The notes beneath the pieces were generated by a model, which made no database searches, was not told the DNA's origin, and saw nothing but the letters and a program-made list of their open reading frames with translations. The translations under genes and the position numbers were made by a program. 64,000 nt of DNA, taken from positions 310,001 through 374,000 of the forward strand of contig JBGSKQ010000095.1 of the NCBI GenBank assembly GCA_041741095.1, in the 5' to 3' direction. Below, one piece after another: positions 43,901-51,880 of this stretch (position 1 is the first letter of the stretch; the number at the start of each line of letters is the position of its first letter). The DNA comes from UBA6168 sp041741095. GTDB taxonomy: Bacteria > Bacteroidota > Bacteroidia > Chitinophagales > Saprospiraceae.

Positions 43901-45053
43901 TGGCCACTACGATTTTCCCAATGTAACGATTGGCGAGGACTACACCATCACTCCGACCAAGGACGACAACTACCTCAACGGCGTGACCACCTATGATCTC
44001 GTCTTGATTTCAAGGCACATATTGGGAATACAGCCTTTGACCAGCCCTTACAAGATCATCGCTGCCGATGCCAACAACTCGCAAACAGTGACCACTTTTG
44101 ACCTGGTGGCTCTGCGCAAATTGATACTGTTGATTGACACGAATTTGCCAAACAATACCTCCTGGCGTTTTGTGGAAAAGGCTTACCAATTCCCCAACCC
44201 GGCCAACCCTTGGCAGCAAATGTTCCCGGAAGTCATCAACATCAACAACCTGGTGGCTCAAATTGACGAAGCCGATTTCATCGCCGTAAAAATTGGCGAC
44301 GTAAACGGTAGCGCTGACCCGGATGGCTTCAGCGGCGGCTCTGACGAACGGGACGCAGGAATGCTGATGTTTATGACGGAAAATATGGAATTGGTTGCGG
44401 GCAACACCGTGCAGGTTTCAATAAAAGCCGAAGACTTCCAAAACGTGTATGGTTTCCAGGGCACGATTGATTTTGATGTTGAAAAATTGCAGTTCCAGGG
44501 GATTGTGCCAAACAATATCACCAATGCAGAAAACTATGGCCTCAACTTGCTTGGCGAAGGGGCGGTGACGGTCAGTTGGTACGAAACCAACCCTGTGACT
44601 TTGGAAAACGGTGAGGCCGTGATTACCCTTGAGTTTTTGGTAAAAAGCAACGGAAACCTTGAAAACGCTGTAGGAATTAGCTCAAGGTTTACGACTGCCG
44701 AGGCTTACATTGGCGATGATATAGAAATCGTGGACGTGGAACTCGAATTTGAAAATGGCCAGCTTTCCGCTGCCAACGAAGCCAAACAGGCGGGTTTTGA
44801 ACTGTACCAAAACGTACCGAACCCATTCGTGGAAAGCACGGTCATTGGTTTCAAACTGCCGAAAGCCTCCCATGCCAGCTTTTCCATCCTCGACAATATG
44901 GGCAGGGTTATCCTCAATTTTGAAGGCGATTATCCGGCAGGGCACAATGAAATCAACCTTCGTGCGAGCCAGCTTTCCTCTGATGGTTTGCTTTATTACC
45001 GCATCGAAACGCCGGATTTCACCGCAACACAGAAAATGACGAATCTTAAATAA
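40926..45053 (+). CDS. T9SS-secreted protein with HYR-like, dockerin-like and cohesin-like domains
   Basis: A 1375-residue protein. A signal peptide (about residues 1-30, ending FSSFAQP) is followed by a PKD/Ig-like domain and several cysteine-bearing HYR-like modules to about residue 960 (recurring patterns like KAPQFTCP, DNCDPFP, ITRTWTATDQYENQSSC). A carboxypeptidase-regulatory-like domain follows, and then a dockerin-like region with two helices and Ca-loop-like residues (TTYDLVLISRHILG, ADANNSQTVTTFDLVALRKLIL, GDVNGSADPDG; about 1010-1140). A cohesin-like beta domain (VAGNTVQVSIKAEDFQNVYGFQGT, about 1155-1285) precedes a T9SS sorting domain (LYQNVPNPFVESTVIGFKLP ... MTNLK). Likely a surface scaffold or adhesin. 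A terminator follows at 45198. Confidence 0.92.
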   Translation: MNPVVTIPAFRRTAMFMALAFCAFTFSSFAQPTPLITGDSVACPGASRFYATEFHQGSSWAWSVSPGGTITQNLGNFIQVKWANQPNSSQWVLVAETDSLGDSVEDSLTVLIKNTILTCENSVNVSLDQSGVAVIEPDMLLDGYYNTYVGFTVTITTPAGAFLGNTINCSHIGKTLIGKVTVDCNGNSCWSNIHVEDKKAPQFTCPVGPVEIPCDTDLDNYPYPPVVDNCDPFPLVAMSGYQIDNSDVCNGVTITRTWTATDQYENQSSCVQILHISPDSTIDFPEDRFWECTQFELYPNITLPTTYTGNLANTGSGVPIGADGPYCHYSYVFSDDTLAACGSTFKIIRTWSVLNWCTGQIVLEDNDGDDNEQVIKIIDIKKPTMVVPPIFLSANITGALAVNCASTGLLPAPVFSDDCSGVTIRIFTPIGEAEYVNGVDGKQGGYVPSPGLTIGNHTVLYKAIDDCGNVQEIPINAAVIDDIIPTVICDEYTDVNLDVQGYSDVMATTFDDGSHDNCCLDKMLVKRMSEPDNAFGPSIAFDCNDDTVMVVLRVFDCFGNYNECMVEAIVNDKIAPTCIAPPQKTVVCTNLPADITNAWLQTQGTPSNYDNCGAEVTELPFVENIDQCGNGYIIRHFEAVDEAGNKSNCEQHIYVTPKSDWIIHFPPNYYGECGDSIQTGVATVENFGCDMWAVHSEDQYFSVTGDSAACFKIVRTWSLINWCYYDQFAPPQIILTEEDGAWIDETTYNNYGHYEYQQIIKVIDTAPPVLSYPYDSVFCTLDEECLSGEVSVPIQITGECANDFEIVYHLDFNNDLSYEASGNGFYEGEAPIGDHRIVYVVRDGCYNESTIEVEFSVVDCKKPTPVCISGLIVEIMQTGMIEICARTFDDKSFDNCPGELTFSFSPDVTDSCRIFTCANTYQHIPIELWVTDAAGNQDFCVTDLYIQDNLFHCQSGVPIVGMLMTESHEPLMEGNVQLNGVSINPSMMTGSDGHYDFPNVTIGEDYTITPTKDDNYLNGVTTYDLVLISRHILGIQPLTSPYKIIAADANNSQTVTTFDLVALRKLILLIDTNLPNNTSWRFVEKAYQFPNPANPWQQMFPEVININNLVAQIDEADFIAVKIGDVNGSADPDGFSGGSDERDAGMLMFMTENMELVAGNTVQVSIKAEDFQNVYGFQGTIDFDVEKLQFQGIVPNNITNAENYGLNLLGEGAVTVSWYETNPVTLENGEAVITLEFLVKSNGNLENAVGISSRFTTAEAYIGDDIEIVDVELEFENGQLSAANEAKQAGFELYQNVPNPFVESTVIGFKLPKASHASFSILDNMGRVILNFEGDYPAGHNEINLRASQLSSDGLLYYRIETPDFTATQKMTNLK

Positions 45054-45197
45054 TTCTTGCCAAGGGATAGGTTGGGAAGAGTTGAGATGGCCAAATTACC
45101 ACAGGGTCATGCCAACTTTTCTCAACCACCCTTTGCAGATTCGTTTGAAACATCCAACCCCACAGCCGAAGACTGATAGATTTGGAGTAAAGTTTTT

Positions 45198-45227
45198 GCT
45201 GTCCCTCGCAAGGGGGACGGCTTTTTT
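45198..45227 (+). terminator. Terminator after the cohesin-like protein gene
   Basis: GCTGTCCC (45198-45205) pairs with GGGGACGGC (45213-45221, one wobble) followed by six T. It overlaps the 3' end of the convergent glutathione peroxidase gene by two bases. Confidence 0.7.
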
Positions 45228-45810
45228 ATTGGATGCCAACGGCTTTTTTGAATTCCGGATCGTCGGGTTTCACGCCAGAGGCGAAAAAGTTCGTCAATTC
45301 GCCCTGCTCGTTGACCACATATTTGCAAAAATTCCAGCTTGGCTCCTGGTCGTTCCAGCCATTTTTTTCCTTGTGCGAAAGCCATTGGTAAATTGGATGC
45401 TGGTCGTCGCCCTTCACGCTGATTTTTTCAAACATGGGAAAGGTCACGCCATAGTTTTTCTGGCAAAATTCAGCGATTTCGTCGTTGGTACCAGGCTCCT
45501 GGTGCATGAAGTTGTTGGCAGGAAAACCCAGCACCACCACTTGGTCGCCATGCGCCTTGTAAAATGCCTCCCAATCGGCATATTGTGGTGTGAAGCCACA
45601 CTTGGAAGCCACGTTCAACAGGACGATTTTTTTGCCTTTAAATTGTTGAAAATCAACAGTTTGCCCACCATCCAGCGGCGTCATTTCAAAATCGTAAAAT
45701 GAAGAAGTGGAGGGTGGTGTGTCCGTTGGCCTGGTTTGCATTTCTTTTTGGTTGAAACAAGATGAAAGGGTGAAAAAGAAACAAATTGGTATGAGAAATT
45801 TTTTCATCAA
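45226..45810 (-). CDS. Glutathione peroxidase-family lipoprotein
   Basis: A 194-residue thiol peroxidase of the GPx family. A signal peptide with lipobox LSSCFN (Cys 18) places it on a membrane. The catalytic cysteine is C71 in LLNVASKCGFTPQYADW, and the conserved Trp-Asn is W159-N160 in SWNFCKYVVNEQG. The glutamine of the usual tetrad (normally in an FPCNQF motif) is replaced: here the segment reads GFPANNFMHQEPG, with Asn at that place. Another Cys (C116, in EFCQKNYGVTFPMF) could act in recycling. It reduces peroxides, probably with thioredoxin. Convergent with the cohesin-like gene. Confidence 0.93.
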   Translation of the reverse strand: MMKKFLIPICFFFTLSSCFNQKEMQTRPTDTPPSTSSFYDFEMTPLDGGQTVDFQQFKGKKIVLLNVASKCGFTPQYADWEAFYKAHGDQVVVLGFPANNFMHQEPGTNDEIAEFCQKNYGVTFPMFEKISVKGDDQHPIYQWLSHKEKNGWNDQEPSWNFCKYVVNEQGELTNFFASGVKPDDPEFKKAVGIQ

Positions 45811-46013
45811 AATAGTTTTTTAGCTGATTTAAATTGCATTTTCACTCTAAACACGGCGAAAGGCCATTGGTTGCTAAAATCCTTCATCCCAGTTCCTCAA
45901 TCAGGGCCAATTCAGCTCAAGCACCTATCTTAGCCCTTCAAAATTTTTTTGTGAAATTGAAAAAATAATATAGTCCAAATTGATTTACAAAAAACTGTTA
46001 ATCAACATTTTGT

Positions 46014-46048
46014 AAGTTCATAGTTCATCATTCATCGTTCATCATTCA
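46014..46048. repeat. Heptanucleotide tandem repeat before a start codon
   Basis: Five 7-base units: AAGTTCA, TAGTTCA, TCATTCA, TCGTTCA, TCATTCA, ending two bases before the ATG at 46051. Copy-number changes would alter the leader just upstream of the start codon without changing the protein. Confidence 0.8.
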
Positions 46049-46050
46049 CC

Positions 46051-48192
46051 ATGCGTTTGCACATCTACTTTTTATTTTTTTTGGTCTCCCTGCTTTCCTG
46101 TCAGGAGGATTTTCGGGAACCTATCGTGCCGATGGCCGAATTCAAGCTGGAACCGGGTTTTAAAATAAACTGCACGGCTGCCGAACCACTTGTTGATACG
46201 CCCGTGGCCATTGATTTTGATGAAAAAGGGCGGATTTGGGCGGTCGAAATGCCGGGTTACATGCCCAATGTGGAGGGCTTGGGCGAGGATGAAGCCAATG
46301 GGAGTATTGTGATTTTGGAGGATCGGGACGGTGACGGGAAAGTAGATTTGAGGAAACCATTTTTGGACAAACTCATCATGCCGAGGGCTTTATTGCTGGC
46401 CTACGGCGGCCTCCTTTACTGCGAACCACCCAAGTTGTGGTTTGTGGAAATAAACAATGACCTGCCCGGAAAACGGACCTTGGTGGACAGTAGCTATGCC
46501 CCCGGCTATAATCCTGAGTATCAGGCAAATGGGCTGCTTTATGGCCTTGACAATTGGATTTACAGCGCAGGTAGCGACAAGCGTTATCGGTTTAAAAATG
46601 GCCAATGGGCGATGGAAAAAACTGCCTACCGTAGCCAATGGGGCATAACCCAAGATGGGCATGGACGGTTATTTTACAACAGCAATTCCGTGCAAATCAT
46701 TGGCGACCAATATTTGCCGAATGTGATGGAAAACAACCCCGGCATAGCAGCTGAACATGCCTTGGGGCAGATTTTGACCGAAAATCAACGGGTTTTTCCC
46801 ATACATCCAACCCTGGTGAACCGGGGCTACCTGGAGCACGAATTGGACAGCCTCGGCAGGTTGCGGAACTTCACATCTGCCTGTGGGCCAACGGTTTATA
46901 TGGCGGATCAATTTCCAACAGAATTTTACGGGAATGCTTTCGTGTGTGCCCCGGAGGCCAATTTGCTGAAACGAAATTTGCTCTCAGAAGACGGGCAGGG
47001 TAGGGTATTGGGCCGCCAAGCCTACGATGACCATGAGTTTTTGGCTTCCAACAACGATACTTTCCGGCCTATCAACCTGAAAACTGGCCCAGATGGCTGC
47101 CTTTATGTGGTGGATATGCGGCACGGCATCATACAACACAAGGCTTATATGAGCTTGTATTTGAAAAATGAGGCAGTGAAAAAAGGATTGGATACGGTCA
47201 TTGAAAAAGGCCGCATTTACCGTATATGTTTTGAAAAAAATCGGGTTGGAAAAACACAAGATTTATCAAAATTAAGCAATAAGGAATTAGTGAATTTATT
47301 AGCCAATAAAAATGGTCATTTGAGAATAAAAGCGCAAGAATTATTGATTCATAAAAATGCTTTTGATATTCAAAAAGAATTATTGAGAATAATCAATGAA
47401 AATACCAATGGATACGAAGCTTTACATGCATTGTGGACAATGGAAGGGTTGAATTTATTGGATGATGAAATATTGATAAAAATATTAAAAACCGGGAATA
47501 ATAAATTGATAGAACATACGCTCAAAATATTGCCACAAATAAGCACTCAAAATTCTCCTGTATATTCCAATATATTTTATGAATTGGTCAACAAAAAAAA
47601 CAGGAATTTGGACATGAATATATTGGCCACTTTAGGGCAAGTTGGGTTTATGGAAGAGGAAGACAGGTACCTTTTGATGGGCAGCCTGTTGATGCGCTAT
47701 CCAGTGGATTCTTTGGCCTGTGAAGCTGCTTTGAGCGGATTGGAAGGAAAGGAGGACAAATTTCAAGATTTTTTAAGCACTATTTTTGGCCAGCAAATGG
47801 ATAAAAACCAATTGATATTCAGTTACTTACAAAAAAGCATTGAAAGCAGGAACAAGGAAAAAACCAATAAAATAGAGCTTTTTGACCACAATGATATGCG
47901 GACGGCTGGCCTGAAACTTTATTCCCAATATTGCGCCGCCTGCCACAGGCCGGGAGGGGAGGGCACACCAAACCTTGCCCCCCCATTGCTGGGTTCTGCG
48001 GTGGTGAACGGGCCACAGGAAAAGCTGGCTGCGGTCATTTGGCATGGCAAATCGGAGCCAGTTTTAATCAATGGCAATCTGGTCACTTTTAAAGAACCCA
48101 TGCAGGCATTCAAAGATAACCCCGCCTGGGACGAAAAAATGCTGGAAGCCGTGGTGGCTTATGTTAAAAATGCTTTCGCAGAACCTGAATAA
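46051..48192 (+). CDS. PVC-type propeller/HEAT/cytochrome c lipoprotein
   Basis: A 713-residue lipoprotein (lipobox LLSCQ, Cys 17). The first 400 residues match the membrane-bound dehydrogenase / PVC-type propeller domain (VDTPVAIDFDEKGRIWAVEM, RDGDGKVD, GPDGCLYVVDMRHGIIQHK). The middle (about 400-590) has HEAT-like helical repeats. The C-terminus (about 615-713) is a cytochrome c domain with haem site CAACH (about residue 629) and the sequence TPNLAPPLLGS. Probably a periplasmic electron-transfer dehydrogenase for a sugar or alcohol; the substrate is unknown. The HEAT part (about 47225-47650) is much more AT-rich than the rest. sbcD follows after 9 bases. Confidence 0.9.
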   Translation: MRLHIYFLFFLVSLLSCQEDFREPIVPMAEFKLEPGFKINCTAAEPLVDTPVAIDFDEKGRIWAVEMPGYMPNVEGLGEDEANGSIVILEDRDGDGKVDLRKPFLDKLIMPRALLLAYGGLLYCEPPKLWFVEINNDLPGKRTLVDSSYAPGYNPEYQANGLLYGLDNWIYSAGSDKRYRFKNGQWAMEKTAYRSQWGITQDGHGRLFYNSNSVQIIGDQYLPNVMENNPGIAAEHALGQILTENQRVFPIHPTLVNRGYLEHELDSLGRLRNFTSACGPTVYMADQFPTEFYGNAFVCAPEANLLKRNLLSEDGQGRVLGRQAYDDHEFLASNNDTFRPINLKTGPDGCLYVVDMRHGIIQHKAYMSLYLKNEAVKKGLDTVIEKGRIYRICFEKNRVGKTQDLSKLSNKELVNLLANKNGHLRIKAQELLIHKNAFDIQKELLRIINENTNGYEALHALWTMEGLNLLDDEILIKILKTGNNKLIEHTLKILPQISTQNSPVYSNIFYELVNKKNRNLDMNILATLGQVGFMEEEDRYLLMGSLLMRYPVDSLACEAALSGLEGKEDKFQDFLSTIFGQQMDKNQLIFSYLQKSIESRNKEKTNKIELFDHNDMRTAGLKLYSQYCAACHRPGGEGTPNLAPPLLGSAVVNGPQEKLAAVIWHGKSEPVLINGNLVTFKEPMQAFKDNPAWDEKMLEAVVAYVKNAFAEPE

Positions 48193-48201
48193 ATTCGCAA
48201 C

Positions 48202-49419
48202 ATGAAACTATTGCATACCTCCGATTGGCATTTGGGCCAAAAATTCATCTCCCGGGAACGGGAAGACGAACACCGGATGGCCCTTGATTGGCTGGCAGAA
48301 ACCATAAAAAATGAAAAAATCGAGCTGTTGATAGTGGCCGGCGATGTGTTCGATATCGGCAATCCGCCCAATTACGCCCGCTCGCTGTACTACAATTTTT
48401 TGAAAAAACTGTGGGGCAGCAGTTGCCGCCATATCGTCGTGACAGGTGGCAACCACGACTCGCCACAAATGCTCAATGCCCCAAGGGAAGTGCTGCAAAT
48501 ATTGAACGTCCATGTCGTCGGCCATGCCCCGGAAGATTTGAGTGAAGGAATTTTAATTTTGAAAAATGAAAAAAACGAGCCGGAGGCCATTGTCGCCGCC
48601 GTACCTTTTTTGCGGGATCAAGACCTGCGGCGGGTGGTATCGGGCGAGGCGGGCATGGAGCGCATTGATAAAATAAAGCAAGGAATTTTGGCGCATTATG
48701 CGGAACTGGGCCGACTGTCAGCCGAGTATTCCAATTTGAAAATACCCATCATCGCCACCGGGCACCTTTGTGTCACGGGGGCCGAATCCAGCGACAAACA
48801 AGACAATATTTACCTCGGAAATGTTGAAAATATTCGTGCCGACCAGTTTGCAAACGTATTTGATTATGTGGCACTGGGCCATATCCACAGGGCGCAGGCG
48901 TTGGGTGGCATGAAGCACATCCGCTATTCCGGCTCCTTGATACCGCTGAGTTTTAGTGAAACCAAGGACGAAAAAACGGTGACAGTGGTGGAGTTTAAGC
49001 AAAACAAAATCAAGCAGTTATATGAGGTGGCAGTGCCAAGTTTCCGCCGCTTGAAAAGCATAGTCGGCAGCTTGGAGGAAGTGCAGGATCGGCTCGAAAC
49101 CCTTCACGAAAAATACAAGGACCAGCCCTCGCCGTGGGTGGAGGTTATCGTGGAGTCCGAGAGCGTCATTCCAAATTTGAACGGCCTGTTGCAGGATTTT
49201 GTAAAAGAACTCAACCTCGACCTGCTGCGCACCCGCTTGAAATCCTCGCATTTTTCGTTGGACAGCCAGGTGGCGGGCTTAGAATTGGAAGACTTGTCTC
49301 CGCTTGATGTTTTTCAAAAAAAATGCGAAAGCGCTGGCCGCCCACCTGCGGAGATGGAGGATTTGGTTGCCACTTTTCAGGAATTGGAAATTTGGATGAA
49401 CGAGAAAGAGGAACGGTGA
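48202..49419 (+). CDS. sbcD: Exonuclease subunit SbcD
   Basis: A 405-residue Mre11-type metallophosphoesterase, the nuclease subunit of SbcCD, which cleaves hairpins and protein-blocked DNA ends. Metal-binding motifs are in order: LLHTSDWHLGQ (D8, H10), LIVAGDVFDIG, VTGGNHDSPQM, IIATGHLCVTG and VALGHIHRAQ. Length agrees with the family. The usual partner sbcC is not next to it: the following gene is doxX on the other strand, six bases away. It may be co-transcribed with the cytochrome gene upstream. Confidence 0.95.
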   Translation: MKLLHTSDWHLGQKFISREREDEHRMALDWLAETIKNEKIELLIVAGDVFDIGNPPNYARSLYYNFLKKLWGSSCRHIVVTGGNHDSPQMLNAPREVLQILNVHVVGHAPEDLSEGILILKNEKNEPEAIVAAVPFLRDQDLRRVVSGEAGMERIDKIKQGILAHYAELGRLSAEYSNLKIPIIATGHLCVTGAESSDKQDNIYLGNVENIRADQFANVFDYVALGHIHRAQALGGMKHIRYSGSLIPLSFSETKDEKTVTVVEFKQNKIKQLYEVAVPSFRRLKSIVGSLEEVQDRLETLHEKYKDQPSPWVEVIVESESVIPNLNGLLQDFVKELNLDLLRTRLKSSHFSLDSQVAGLELEDLSPLDVFQKKCESAGRPPAEMEDLVATFQELEIWMNEKEER

Positions 49420-49425
49420 GCCGCT

Positions 49426-49845
49426 TTAATCCCAGGCACCATTTCCTTTGGAAAGGCTGTATTTTCCTGCCCCGATAAAAGCTACGGCCAAGCCGCTAAG
49501 CATCAGCAATACATTCAGTTCTATCATCCAGGCGCCATAGTCATTGAGTTTAAATGCAATATCACGGTGCGCCACCACGATGGTCATCAGCATGTTAAAG
49601 CCAATCAACAGGCCGCCTATCCGGCTGTATTTTCCGCCGATAACCAGTAGTGGGCCAATGAATTCGCCCAAAATAGTACCGTAGGCAATCCAGCCCGGCC
49701 AGCCGTTGTTGGCAGTTAGCTCGACGGTGCTGGCCATGCCGCCCGTTATTTTCCAGAAGCCATGTAAAAACAGCACAAAGCCAACTCCAAGCCGCAGCAG
49801 GAGTTTTCCGAGATCTGGGTTTTGTAAAGAGGTTTTAAAATTCAT
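49426..49845 (-). CDS. DoxX family membrane protein
   Basis: About 139 residues with four hydrophobic segments typical of DoxX: KLLLRLGVGFVLFLHGFWKI, WIAYGTILGEFIGPLLVIG, LLIGFNMLMTIVVAH and LNVLLMLSGLAVAFIG. The family includes thiosulfate:quinone oxidoreductase subunits and many uncharacterised quinone-linked membrane proteins. ATG 49845 is the start; a longer frame to 50022 runs through the palindromic repeat and is rejected. Convergent with sbcD. Confidence 0.9.
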   Translation of the reverse strand: MNFKTSLQNPDLGKLLLRLGVGFVLFLHGFWKITGGMASTVELTANNGWPGWIAYGTILGEFIGPLLVIGGKYSRIGGLLIGFNMLMTIVVAHRDIAFKLNDYGAWMIELNVLLMLSGLAVAFIGAGKYSLSKGNGAWD

Positions 49846-49922
49846 ATTGTATTCATTTTCATTCTTTATAGATGAGCGCATTTGAAGATCATAGCATGTC
49901 ATTTCGTCCCGATAGGAATCGA

Positions 49923-49979
49923 GAGGAGGGGTTATCAAACCCCGGCGTTCAGAACCCCGGGGTTTGATAACTCCTCCTC
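49923..49979. repeat. Dispersed palindromic repeat, copy B
   Basis: Inverted repeat with GGTTATCAAACCCCGG on the left and CCGGGGTTTGATAACTCC on the right around a central GTTCAGAA. It shares TATCAAAC, GTTCAGAAC and TTTGATAAC in the same order with the element at 7890-7956. It lies in the 386-base gap between doxX and the PDZ gene. The rest of that gap (49985-50231) shows no gene or clear promoter box. Confidence 0.72.
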
Positions 49980-50231
49980 CCGAAATGTGCTGTAATAGGC
50001 AAATTACGTTCATCAATTTCAAATGTGACTATCTTCAAAAGGCGCACAATCTACTGGCTGGGCTGTTTTCCCCAAACATTCAATGGCATATTTTCGTGGT
50101 TTTGAAAAATTATTTCACAAAAAGCCACTTTGGGAGCAACGCTGCTGTTACCTTTCTGTCCTTGTTTTCGTTCTTTAATTTTATCCACCCGGCCATCCGG
50201 CCATTTTTTTCAACCAAAAATTTCACTCGAT

Positions 50232-51638
50232 ATGAAAAGATTTCTCCTTTCTACCGTTTGCTCGCTGTCATTTTTGCTCGCAGGGAATGTTTATCTGGCA
50301 GCCCAGCAGGACAGCCCTTCCTCCGATAAAATCATTGTCATCCAAAAGCAAAAGAACGACGATGGTACGGTCATCGTCAAGAAAAAAAGGTTCAACAAGG
50401 GCGAGCCTTATGATTACTACATGAAAGAATTGGGCATTGTAAACAACCTCGAAACTGATATTGAAGTGACCCTTATAGGCGAGGAAGACGATGAAAACGT
50501 GGAATCTGGCGAAACGCTGATGATCATCCGGGAGGCGGGCCAGCATGAAATCAAAATTTCAGGCAAGGGCGATTTTGAAAAAGAATTGGAAAACATGAAG
50601 ATTGAAATTGACCATGAAGAGAAGCATGGCAAGCACCATTATAAATACAACTACAACTACAATTACAATTATGATTACAATTTCAACTTCGACCATGAGG
50701 GTGATAATTTAAAAGTAGTTGAGACTAAAAAAACATTCCTTGGCGTGTATCCAGAATCGGGCGACGAGGGAGTGTATCTCTCCGGCATCGTGCCAGGAAG
50801 TGGGGCAGAAAATGCAGGTTTGCAAGAGGGCGACATCTTGACCAGTATCAATGGAAGCAGCATCCGCAGCACGGGCGACCTGCACGATGAGTTGAATAAA
50901 TATAAGGGAGGCGATGTGGTTTCGATAGCCTATTTGAGGGATGGCCAAGCTGCGACTGCCAAGGTTGAATTGACCGAAAAAACAAGCAAAAAATATGTGT
51001 CCGAGCGCAACCCATGCAAAGTTTTCTTGGGCGTCTATGTGGGCAATTATGGCAGCGGCGAGGAAGGCATAGGGGTGAACGGCCTGGTGGAAGGCGAGGG
51101 CTGGCCCGCCGAGAAAGCTGGCCTGCGCAAGGGTGACCGCATCGTTGCGTTGGACGGAATGCCAATTTACGACCACGCTACCTTGGTTTCGGAGCGTGAC
51201 AAGCACGAACCGGGCGAATTTTTTACCATCACCTACTTGCGTGACGGTGACTACCACGATGTGGAAGCGCAATTCAAATCTTGTCCAAAAGAAGATGAAG
51301 CCAAGCAGGAAGAACAAGTTGGCGAAAAAATAACCGAACAAACTACCCATCCAATCGAATTGATTGACAACGAATTGCAATTGGAGGAACTGGCTGCTTT
51401 TCCGAATCCGACCTATGGCAATTTAAATGTGAGCTTCCGGGGCGCAGCCGTACCAACCACGGTAACCATTACCGACATCACCGGGAAAGTAGTCCACAAC
51501 GAGTCCATCCAAAATTTTGATGGCTATTACAGCAAAATGCTCAACATCGGCGCTAGCTCGCCCGGCAACATGGTGCTCAGCATCCGCCAGGATGGCAAGA
51601 TACTTTCAACGCCTGTTGTATTGTTGAATAGGGCGTAG
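50232..51638 (+). CDS. Double-PDZ protein with T9SS sorting domain
   Basis: A 468-residue secreted protein. The signal peptide ends VYLAAQQD. After a charged region comes a low-complexity His/Lys/Asn/Tyr stretch (HKYNYNYNYNYDYNFNFD, about residues 136-155), then PDZ1 (about 165-253: TFLGVYPESGDEGVYLSGIV, AGLQEGDILTSINGSSI) and PDZ2 (about 262-348: VFLGVYVGNYGSGEEGIGV, AGLRKGDRIVALDGMPI), an acidic linker and a T9SS type A domain (AAFPNPTYGNLNVSF ... VVLLNRA). There is no protease domain, unlike DegP or RseP, so the PDZ pair may bind C-termini or peptides at the cell surface. ATG 50232 is the only start giving a signal peptide. Confidence 0.9.
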   Translation: MKRFLLSTVCSLSFLLAGNVYLAAQQDSPSSDKIIVIQKQKNDDGTVIVKKKRFNKGEPYDYYMKELGIVNNLETDIEVTLIGEEDDENVESGETLMIIREAGQHEIKISGKGDFEKELENMKIEIDHEEKHGKHHYKYNYNYNYNYDYNFNFDHEGDNLKVVETKKTFLGVYPESGDEGVYLSGIVPGSGAENAGLQEGDILTSINGSSIRSTGDLHDELNKYKGGDVVSIAYLRDGQAATAKVELTEKTSKKYVSERNPCKVFLGVYVGNYGSGEEGIGVNGLVEGEGWPAEKAGLRKGDRIVALDGMPIYDHATLVSERDKHEPGEFFTITYLRDGDYHDVEAQFKSCPKEDEAKQEEQVGEKITEQTTHPIELIDNELQLEELAAFPNPTYGNLNVSFRGAAVPTTVTITDITGKVVHNESIQNFDGYYSKMLNIGASSPGNMVLSIRQDGKILSTPVVLLNRA

Positions 51639-51658
51639 GTTGTGTGAATTCAATTAAA

Positions 51659-51706
51659 ACCTCACCCCCAGCCCCACTTCTCAAGGAGAGGGGCTGGGGG
51701 TGAGGT
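51659..51706. repeat. Long perfect inverted repeat after the PDZ gene
   Basis: ACCTCACCCCCAGCCCC pairs exactly with GGGGCTGGGGGTGAGGT (17-bp arms, 14-base loop), 20 bases after the PDZ stop. It is GC-rich and has no T-run, so a mobile or dispersed palindrome (REP/MITE-like) or an mRNA-end stabiliser is as likely as a terminator. Confidence 0.85.
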
Positions 51707-51880
51707 CTGGACGACCAAGTGAAAATCATCCAAGGACAAAAATGGGACGGCAATGTTGATTGCTGTCCCATTTTGTTTTTAATACCTTTACGGCCTTGAA
51801 AAATGTTTGGAATGGGATTAAATTTAGCGGGAAATACCCACCATTCCTTGCATCAAGCAATCATCAAACGTACCAAGCCC

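Noticed and set aside
42864..43907. 347-codon minus-strand frame inside the cohesin-like gene
   Set aside because: Shadow frame; the plus-strand protein is continuous and has clear domains.
49846..50022. Longer start for the doxX gene
   Set aside because: The extension is a translation of the palindromic repeat and does not resemble DoxX proteins.
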